Shown here: one piece after another, positions 56,422 to 64,000 of the stretch
Position numbering within the stretch: position 1 is the first letter of the stretch
How the letters are laid out: each line of letters starts with the position of its first letter
NCBI GenBank assembly: GCA_019022495.1
Contig: JAFEKR010000020.1
Coordinates: 372,001-436,000, forward strand
Source of the DNA: Epichloe hybrida
Taxonomy: Eukaryota; Ascomycota; Sordariomycetes; Hypocreales; Clavicipitaceae
Length of the DNA: 64,000 nt
Direction: 5' to 3'
Made by a program: the position numbers and the translations under genes
Notes under the pieces: model-generated
Seen by the model: the letters and a program-made list of their open reading frames with translations, nothing else
What the model was told of the DNA's origin: nothing
Databases searched by the model: none

Positions 56422-59400
56422 TTAATAATTATTAAGCCCTAAAAGCTTAATAAAAGCCTGATGAAGAGGTCTAGAAAGAGGCTTCGTAAGACTATCTACA
56501 GGCATTGACTTCGTATCTAGATATTCGATCTTAGCTAAACCCTCTAAAACCTGTTGCCTAATATAGTTAAACTTTAGTAATGTATGCTTTGTATGACTAT
56601 GTAAAGCAGGGTTATAAGCAGTAGTTATAGCGCCTTAATTATCGCAATATATCTGGATAGGGGGAGAAATAGGGGTTTTTAGCTTCTTAAATAAGCCCTG
56701 AAGCCACTGAAGCTCCTGGAAGGTCTCGCAGATAGCATTAGCTTCAGCTTCTAGTGTTGATAGAGCTATTGTACTAGCTTTCTTTGATTTCCAGCTAATA
56801 GGTCCGCCAGCTAGCTTGAATAGATAAGCATAGGTTGATTTTGAGGTCTTTTTATCCCCTGTAAAATCACTATCGCAATAACCTATTAGGCTTTTGCTAA
56901 CTAAACCTTTAGGGTCTCCCCTATAGATAATAGCAAGGAATCTAGTCCCTAATAGATACCTTAGCAGATTTTTAGCTGCTTTTAGGTGTTCTATATAAGG
57001 GCTAGCTAGTGTAGTAGATAACCACTGTAGCGTAAAAGCTGTATTAGGCCTTGTAAGCAATATTAGGTACATTATAGTCCTTATAATGCACTGATAAAGC
57101 TTGATTTCGCTAGCTATTAAAAGCTTAGTTGTCTGCGTAGCTAAAACGCCTGGCTGAAGAGGTATGCTAATAGGCTTACTATCTAGCATATTAAATCGTT
57201 TTAAGGCTTCTAATATATACTGAGATTGATGAATTTTCAGTATTCTATTAGGCCTATCTCGTACGATTTGAACCCCTAAGAAGAATTCAGCAGGCCCCCT
57301 ATCTTCTATTGGATAGACTGTATGAAGTTCCTTTTTAAGCCTTTGGATATAAGATAAATCCGGTCTAATTAGAAGACAGTCATTAACGTACGTAATGACG
57401 AAGGTTTTGGTTGAAGGATTGAAGAAGATAGCTGGGTTAGATATTAAAGGGTTAAATCCTAGGGATTTAAGCACTAATATTAGCGCTTGTTGCTATTCCC
57501 TTGAGCTTTGTTTTAGGCCGTATAAAGATTTCTGTAATAAAATTACTTAATCTTTAGAAGGTTTCTAGCCAAAACTTCTAGCTAATTTAGCTAGTTTAGG
57601 ATTTGCCTCAAGGAATTTAATAAACCCTTCTGGAATAACCATATAAATCTATTGTTGTAGCTTACTATTAAGAAAAGCTCCTATAAAATCAATTTGTTTG
57701 ATTTCCTAGTTATTCCAAGCCGCTAGGGCTAGTAAAATCCTCCAGCTAGGGGGAATGCTTGTGGTAGCGAAGGTCTCTAGGTAATCTAGGCCTTTGATTT
57801 GCATAAATCCCTTAGCAACGAGTCGAGCCTTATATTTTAAAGGATTATTTTCTTTATCCTTTTTAAGCTTATAAACAAGCCTATTCTTTAGTACTTTTCG
57901 GCCCTTAGGGATTTGATCTTTCCCTATAAATTTAAAAGTACTAGCCTTTAGAAGCTGTTCGTATTCCTTGTACGTGGCTTCTATCTATTTATCCCTTTTA
58001 GGGCTAGATATAGCCTGCTTCTAGGTCTTAGGCTCGGGGCTAATAGGATTCTTTTCCTTTAGCTTCTCCCGTACCTTAAAGCAGATTTCTTTTATGAAAT
58101 CTAGAGAAGAAGGGGAACTAATATTAACATCCATAGGGTCGATATTAGGGTCGAAATCGATAATTTTGTCAAAATCGAGGTCCGAAGTCGAAATCTGATT
58201 TCCTGGTTGAGTTATAGGCTGCGCCTGTATGGGATCCGCTGGAATTAAGCCTTTAGGGGGTTCTTTGGGGCCTGTAGGTGGTTTTTCTTGACCTACAGGG
58301 ATACCTATGTTGTCTATAGGATAATCCTTTGAACCTTGGTCTAGATTTTGTTGATTTTTATTTTCTAGATTATTTTCCCCCTCTAAAGGGTTATCCCCTA
58401 TAGAAATCCTAGGTAAGCCTTTAGAAACAGGGCCTATAGGTTCTATAATCTTAATAAAGCTAGTCTTTGTAACTAGCCTTTTAGAGGGGATGTACACTAG
58501 GTAGGTGTTAGAACCTAGTGTAGCTAAAAGCCTTCCAGGGATAGTCCTAGCTGCTAACTTCTGGGCTTTAGGTCGTTTTTCCAGGGGGATTAGAATCTCA
58601 CAGTGAGATCCTATAGCTCTAATACTGCTAATATCAGTTGTATAAGGCTGATTTAGCTCCCTAGATAACAGTTGTTCAGGGCTTTCATCCTTAGTGGTAT
58701 TAGCAGTTATATTAACTAGGTTAACAACTGCAGGTAATACAAAACACCATAAAAATAACGGTAATTTTGCCCACTGGATAGTAGCCCTTAATCGATCTAG
58801 AATAGTACGAATTAAACGTTCTGCTAATCCATTTTGCTTATGGATATAGGGACTAGAAGTTGTAAATTTGATCCCTTTAGAATTCAACCAAGCTTGACAA
58901 CTAGAATCGATTTCCTGGCCCCCATCGAAGTGAAGGTGCCTAGGATATTGACCTAGTTGATTTTTAAGCCCTCTGAAGAAGCCTTTGATAGCCTTATAAA
59001 CAGTTGGGCCTTCCTTATTAGGTAATAAGATAACCCACTTATATCTAGTCTTTCGGTCAACTAAAAATAAGCAAATTGACTGTTTATTGTACGGCGTAGG
59101 ACTGATTTTTAGCGTATCCCCCTCTATTCGATCTAGAGCTCTTGGGGGGTCAGGGATAGCTAATTTCCTGGGTCTTCTAACTGCCTTAGATTGATCACAA
59201 GCAATACATCTAAAATCCTTATCCTTAATTTTAGAAAAATCAGGGATTCCTTTAGTTATAAGGCTAGTTTTCTTTAGCAAAGGAAGACCTAGGTGCCCTA
59301 ATCGTACATGCCATAGGCCAGCTAGTTCTAACAACCGTTGATATTGAAGATCCTTAGGGTCTGAATTAGGATCTAGACTAGGGCCCTCTTCACTAGTCCC

Positions 59401-61242
59401 CTGCTGGGCCCCTTGAGAACCACAGGCCTCTTGGAGAGGTATTAGGGACCCTTTTCCTCCACTAGGGCCCTCTAACACCCCTAAATCTATTTCCTTAGAT
59501 TTATAAGGGACCCAACCTGGGGCTATAGGCGAAGAAGAAGGGACTAATTCCCCTAAATCATCCCGTACGATTTCTTCAATATCATCATCATTTTCGTCGA
59601 TTTCGTCTAAATCAGAAGCCCAATCCGGCTTTTTAGAGGGAATTTGAACCTCTATAGGGTAGCTAATCGGATAGCTATGACCCTTAAAAGCGGCGTAGGT
59701 AAAAGGTCGGATATAATGCGAATTATTACAGGGCCCTTTAGATAACTTAGGCGTAGATTGGTTTTTAACGTGGAAGAAAAAACCATGTTTTTCTATATCT
59801 AAGGTTGCAATAAGAGACCTATCTTTAAGATAAAGTAGGTTTTTTATAAGGCAACCACTAGATATATAGTGCGTAAGTCCACTAACTATATTAACATCAA
59901 GCTGAGGAAAATATAGCGCATCTTTAAGCACTAAGGTCCTATATTTAGCTGGATTTTTCTGATATAGGACCTCAAAAACAGCACTACCGTGACCCTTAGC
60001 GTAAATAGGGCCACCACTAGTTATAATAGGGTCGGATTCCCCCTTTTTATAGGGGGTATAATCCCTAAAGACCTCCCTAGAATTAACAATATGTACAGTC
60101 AAACCTGTATCATATAATAGGGCCTTTTTCATGTCTTTGCTGTAATAATTAAAACCATTTAAGGTTTTAATTTCTTGATTTTCATCATCATCCGATTCAG
60201 AAGAGCTAGAATTAGAGCTACTATCACTAGAGCTCTTATAACTAGTCTTATGAAGGCTAGGTTTCTTGTACGGTTTAAGAGCACCGTTAGAAAGGTTGTA
60301 ATTTCCTAGCATAAAAGATCCCTCTCCAGAGGTCTCTTTATTATCCTTTTTATCTGATTTTTGACCTTTTTGCTTCTTCTTCTTCTTCTTATTAGAAGAA
60401 GAATTAGAATTAGAAGAGCCCTTATTTTCTTCAGAGCCTCCTTTCTTCTTCTGATCCTTAGGGGCCTTTTCTTTTTCTTTGGCACCCTTTTTAAGGTTTT
60501 TAGCCCTATAATTCAGGGCTTTGGATACCGTAGATGACTTATCCCTCTGTTCTGCTAGAAGGTCTGCCATCAAAAATTGAAGATTTAGGGCTTCTAGGGG
60601 AGCCCCTATAGCCCTATTCGTGCGCATGCTGAATCGTTGCCTCTCAGCCCACTGAGGGAAGGTTGATTTTAGGGATTGAAGATATTGATTAACCTGATCT
60701 ATTGGAGCAATCAGGACCCCTGAAATCGATAATCTAGCTAGTAGATTATTAAAGACTGTATTAAAGGACTCTAGAGTCCCCTTAAACTCTTGAAAATTCA
60801 GGTTATGAAATTCTGAATATAGGGACCCCCTCTGGATTTCAACGCTATGTGAATATTGCCTTATAAGTAAATTATAGGCTTCTTTAGGTGATTTTTGCTA
60901 AGTTATAGCGGCTTGGGGTCCTTCTGTACAACTATCCCTTAGTAATATAAGGATAATAGCTTGATCTGGATCCCCTAGCGCCCTAGAACTCTCCGGATTA
61001 TCTAGAAAATTAGGCATGCCTAAAGCTCTAAATTGGATAGTTAGGGCTTGCTTTCATTGTTCGAAATTTTCGGCTCCTTTAAGCCTAGCAGTCTCTGGAA
61101 AACTATAAACCCTTTTATTGAATTCCTTAATAATTGAATTATTAAAGGTTGCTTGTATAGAGCTAGATTCAGCTTGATTTTCTTGAACAGGCTGCTGATC
61201 TTGCTGCTGACTAGCGGGCTTATCAGATTCCACACCCTCCAT
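56422..61242 (-). pseudogene. copia gag-pol polyprotein, interrupted (copy 2)
   Basis: Gag begins near 61242 (MEGVESDKPASQQQ) and ends in a Lys/Ser/Asn-rich stretch instead of a CCHC zinc knuckle. An 868-residue open block (60627-58021) carries the protease active site (YDTGLTVHIVN); the integrase zinc finger (WHVRLGHLG...CIACDQSK); and the catalytic D, D and E (RIEGDTL, HFDGGQEI, NGLAERLI, the last two about 35 residues apart). A second 279-residue block (57474-56635) carries reverse transcriptase and RNase H (YCDSDFTGD, STLEAEANA); the polyprotein ends at LTKPL...LLGLNNY near 56422. The RT motif is YVND instead of YVDD, which should abolish catalysis. A stop at 58021-58023 replaces a Trp that copy 1 keeps. 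Further stops lie between the blocks and within gag. Confidence 0.92.
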
Positions 61243-61402
61243 ACGACTATTTACAGTTATAGATAGGCTTTCTAGCTTCTCTAATAACTGGTCTATAGTT
61301 GCTTGTTGCTTAATAGCCTGCTCTTTTAGCTGGTTATTTAGAACCTCTTGCGCACTAGGGTTAGGGATAACAGGTCCCTTTCCCTTTCCTTTGGTATCTA
61401 TT

Positions 61403-61642
61403 TTCCTTTTTATAGAAGGGAAAAGCTTCTATCTCGCGGGTCCTTCCTTTTTTTATAGAAGGGAAGTCTTCTGTATTTGAAATTTATTCCTTTTTATAGA
61501 AGGGAAAAAGCTTCTATCTCGCGGATCCTTCCTTTTTTATAGAAGGGAAGTCTTCTGTAGCCACAATTGATTCCTTTTTATAGAAGGGAAAAGCTTCTTT
61601 CTCGCAGGTCCTTCCTTTTTTATAGAAGGGAAGTCTTCTGTA
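61403..61642 (-). repeat. tandem hairpin repeats in copia leader, 6 units
   Basis: Six alternating units with the core atagaaggga, the counterpart of 3456-3737 in copy 1 (seven units). They lie between the primer site and the gag start. Confidence 0.85.
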
Positions 61643-61684
61643 ATCGTACACAAAGTAACCTAAAAGGAATCTATAGTGATAGAG

Positions 61685-61698
61685 CCGGGCTTATAACC
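61685..61698 (-). other. primer binding site of copia copy 2
   Basis: Minus strand reads GGTTATAAGCCCGGC directly inside the 5' LTR. It matches the complement of the initiator tRNA-Met anticodon arm except for one G-to-A change; copy 1 has the unmutated form. Confidence 0.65.
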
Positions 61699-62522
61699 TA
61701 TTGAAATGTAGGGAGCTAGTTGCCAGCTGGTAACAGCTGTACGGGTGTAAGCTCTATGGTCGGGGACTAATAGGGCTGCAACGTTAAATTAATTAACGCA
61801 ACGTAACGGAAGGTTGTGGCAGTTATTAACTAATAGAATTTAATTTAGATTACTTTTATGATATCTTATAAAGCAATAGAATTGATTTTAGATACGTTGT
61901 ACGAGCAATGCGGCTGTTGTTGGTTGAGAGGACTAGCTATCTAGCTAGTTAAAAAGATCTTCTTCCTCTCATAGACCTACCAACCGTATTAGTGGATCCG
62001 GGCCGCTAACGGGGTCTTATGGGCCACTTTTGATTTTCCGCAAAATTCATTTGTATGCAAAAACCAAAAAATCGACTCACCACCATACTAGCTAGCAACC
62101 CGTATGCACCAACTGTTGGTCCAAAAAATAACCTTGCATAAAGAGAAAGCCCTATCTTTAAGCTTTAATTTGCTATATATAAAACTTTTGTACGACCTCT
62201 AGATAAAGAGAAAATCGTTGTTAAAGATAGCTATAGGGTAAGTTATATGTAGGGTAACCTGCTTACGTCACCCTAGCTTACGTTACCCTAGCTTACCTAA
62301 TTACTAGTGGCGTGGTTATGGCCACACTTACAGCCACAACGTAATTAACTAATTAGTCATCCACACGGTCGGTCGCAGCTGTTGACAGCTGCGACGCAGC
62401 CATTAATAGCTGCCCCCGCGACCGTTGACAGCTGCAGTGCAGCTGTTAGACTTGCAAAGCAAGCTAGTAATAAGAAGGTTCTTTAACTAGAAAAGGGCTA
62501 AAAATAGGTCTTATTTTTAACA
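61699..62522 (-). repeat. 5' LTR of copia copy 2
   Basis: 824 bp, same length as the 3' LTR. The 16-bp palindrome of the other LTR is broken here by one C-to-T change (61719-61734). Confidence 0.93.
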
Positions 62523-62527
62523 ATAAC
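62523..62527. repeat. target-site duplication ATAAC (right)
   Basis: Exact copy of 55386-55390. Confidence 0.88.
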
Positions 62528-64000
62528 CTTAGGTATTCCCTAATTAGATATTAATAGTTAATTGTATAGCTTTCTTGCATAGATTACTGCTATAATATTG
62601 TTTTAGTAAGGCTCTAGCATAGTCTGTTTGCTAAATTTATTAACAATAATAAGCACTAAATCATTGCCCTCTACTAATGTGAGTAAAGATAATAGGAAAT
62701 TAATAGAAATTATATAATATAGTGCTAGTAGTGCTAATAATGGTTGTAAATTACTATGTCACGGATGTCTTCTTAGTTAATAAATTTGACATAATAGGCA
62801 GGTTCTTAGGTAGTTTTATAATCTACGTAACCTATAAGGTATGTAGAATTGTTGCACAATCTCGCTTAGTTTTGCGTAACCTATATAATTACTATCATGT
62901 ATGCTATTATATAAGTCCTTAATAGCAGATTTTGGTATGTATAGCTGTGGTTAAAATCCCGGAGTTGTTTTCTATAATAATCTATCCTGCTAGCTAAATA
63001 GTAGCTTTGCTTAGTTCTCTATGGATAATTAAGTATTATCTTCTAATACTATCTTAACGTGCTTCCACGTTAGGTCTTAATTATATCCTAATTATATTAA
63101 CTTCTTAAAATCAGGAGATATACTAACTAGTAATGCTATTAGTCTTTATGCTATAGGTGTAGTAAATTGTGGTATTAGAGCTATCACTAGATTGTGTTCC
63201 ACCTATTACACCACTTAGCAGTTATCTAGCGACTTCTAATGTTCTAGTCTATTATTAGGCATGTCCTCTAATTATCTAGGGGTATTATTATTATATGTTT
63301 TCTTAGTTATCTTTAGTCTACTTAAGGCGTCTAGTATTAAATAGTCCTTGCCTAGTTTATGGATTGCTTTAATATTAAACTAGCTAATATACTCCATTAC
63401 TTGTATTAATTTCTTGTTTATAGCATATCTGCTAGTCGTATTTACAATATCTAATTGTTAACCTATATTAATAATTAAGTAATAATCTATAAAACATATT
63501 ACTAGTGGTATTTATGTTGCTTTAATCCATTATCTAGACTTCCAAAGCATCCATATATAACCACAGACTTTAAGCTCTATTAACTAATACCTCTTTTCTA
63601 TATCTAACAGAGTTCTAGATAGAAATGCGATTAGCTAAATTGCTATATAAGGGGGATATTTAATAATTATCCCATCTGTCCTTAGCTTTAGGATTGCTTT
63701 ATCCTTGATATAATATATTATAACCCTAATGCTAACTCCTAATGTATTAAAGTCCACAAATAATTATTAGTTTAGAGAGAATAGCGTTAATATGGTATAT
63801 TTCGTTAGTGCTACCTTTAAGGTGTTAAATGCTTTAATTTCCCTCCTAGAAGGTAGTAATACATTAACGCTCTTTACCTAATTATATCTCGCTAGTTTAG
63901 ATGTTTTCTTTTTCGGGATATTATTATCTTTATTTGTTTTAACTATTTAATATACCTAGAGTAAATTTGTTTTACGTTCTTATAATAGTTTAATAATTAA
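62528..64000 (-). mobile_element. Ty3/gypsy retrotransposon remnant, RT-RNase H-integrase part
   Basis: AT-rich, continues beyond the window. Minus-strand reading across stops gives, from 63.9 kb leftward: REIKAFNTLKVALTKYTILT (end of reverse transcriptase), FLSRTLLDIEKRY and IKAIHKLGKDYLILDALSRL (RNase H), then integrase up to GIPKVI at 62540-62523. There it is cut by the copia insertion and continues at 55385 with ISNYN. Many TAG/TAA stops. Confidence 0.82.

Larger units (their letters stand above)
55391..62522 (-). mobile_element. complete Ty1/copia retrotransposon, copy 2 (7132 bp)
   Basis: Two 824-bp LTRs, an ATAAC target duplication, a purine tract (56215-56224) next to the 3' LTR, a primer site next to the 5' LTR, and gag-pol between them on the minus strand. 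It belongs to the same family as 1-4624. LTR differences are almost all transitions of the RIP type. Gag-pol has several stops and a mutated reverse-transcriptase active site, so it is not autonomous. Confidence 0.95.

Noticed and set aside
1..64000. tRNA, 5S rRNA or CRISPR arrays
   Set aside because: No B-box/A-box pair with a foldable cloverleaf and no regularly spaced repeats were found; the tandem units in the copia leader have no unique spacers.

Overview
The window is nuclear DNA of a filamentous ascomycete (Pezizomycotina; the gene set and short introns fit a Sordariomycete, perhaps Hypocreales, but the species cannot be fixed from the sequence). Introns are about 50-110 nt with GTAAGT-like donors and TAG/CAG acceptors. 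Repeats carry C:G to T:A mutations of the repeat-induced point mutation (RIP) type. The DNA is bipartite: GC-balanced, gene-bearing blocks (about 5.74-40.27 and 45.68-53.08 kb) alternate with very AT-rich transposon blocks (1-5.74, 40.27-45.68 and 53.09-64.0 kb).

Transposon blocks. (i) 1-4624 is the 5' half of a minus-strand Ty1/copia element. It is inserted in a decayed Mutator-like (MULE) transposase at about 4625-5740. (ii) 40270-45675 is a different complete copia element, with 220-bp LTRs (TGTCAGG...CCTGACA), a perfect GTTAT target duplication and an interior destroyed by RIP. (iii) 55391-62522 is a complete second copy of the first family (824-bp LTRs, ATAAC duplication). It sits inside the integrase of a RIP-mutated Ty3/gypsy element whose halves lie at about 53.1-55.4 and 62.5-64.0 kb. 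All reading frames of these elements are interrupted.

Gene block 5.7-40.3 kb, left to right: a decayed C-5 sterol desaturase (ERG3-like) pseudogene; a small DUF2015-like membrane protein (-); ribosomal protein eL28 (+); cytosolic malate dehydrogenase (+); TRAPP subunit Trs33/TRAPPC6 (-); bifunctional purine enzyme ADE5,7 (+); a SIZ/PIAS SUMO E3 ligase (-); a DUF2423 nucleolar-type small protein (+); GPI ethanolamine-phosphate transferase 2 LAS21/GPI7 (+); condensin subunit Ycg1/CAP-G (-); ribosome biogenesis factor Nop4 (+); an uncharacterised fungal protein (-); and a NIPA-type magnesium transporter (+). About 5.2 kb without a recognisable gene follows. Right of the second copia element come a CRIB-domain protein (+) and the FACT subunit Pob3 (-).

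The genes are unrelated housekeeping functions (translation, central metabolism, purine synthesis, trafficking, chromatin), not a cluster. Several pairs are divergent and may share promoters (DUF2015/eL28, TRS33/ADE5,7, SIZ/DUF2423, YCG1/NOP4, uncharacterised/NIPA). I saw no tRNA, rRNA or CRISPR. I found no clearly new biological system. The best second-look items are the nested, frame-verified insertions, RIP fading toward the outer edges of one element, the inferred half-tRNA primer sites, the hairpin-rich leader and LTR of the copia family, the ERG3 pseudogene, and a GC-AG intron in LAS21.
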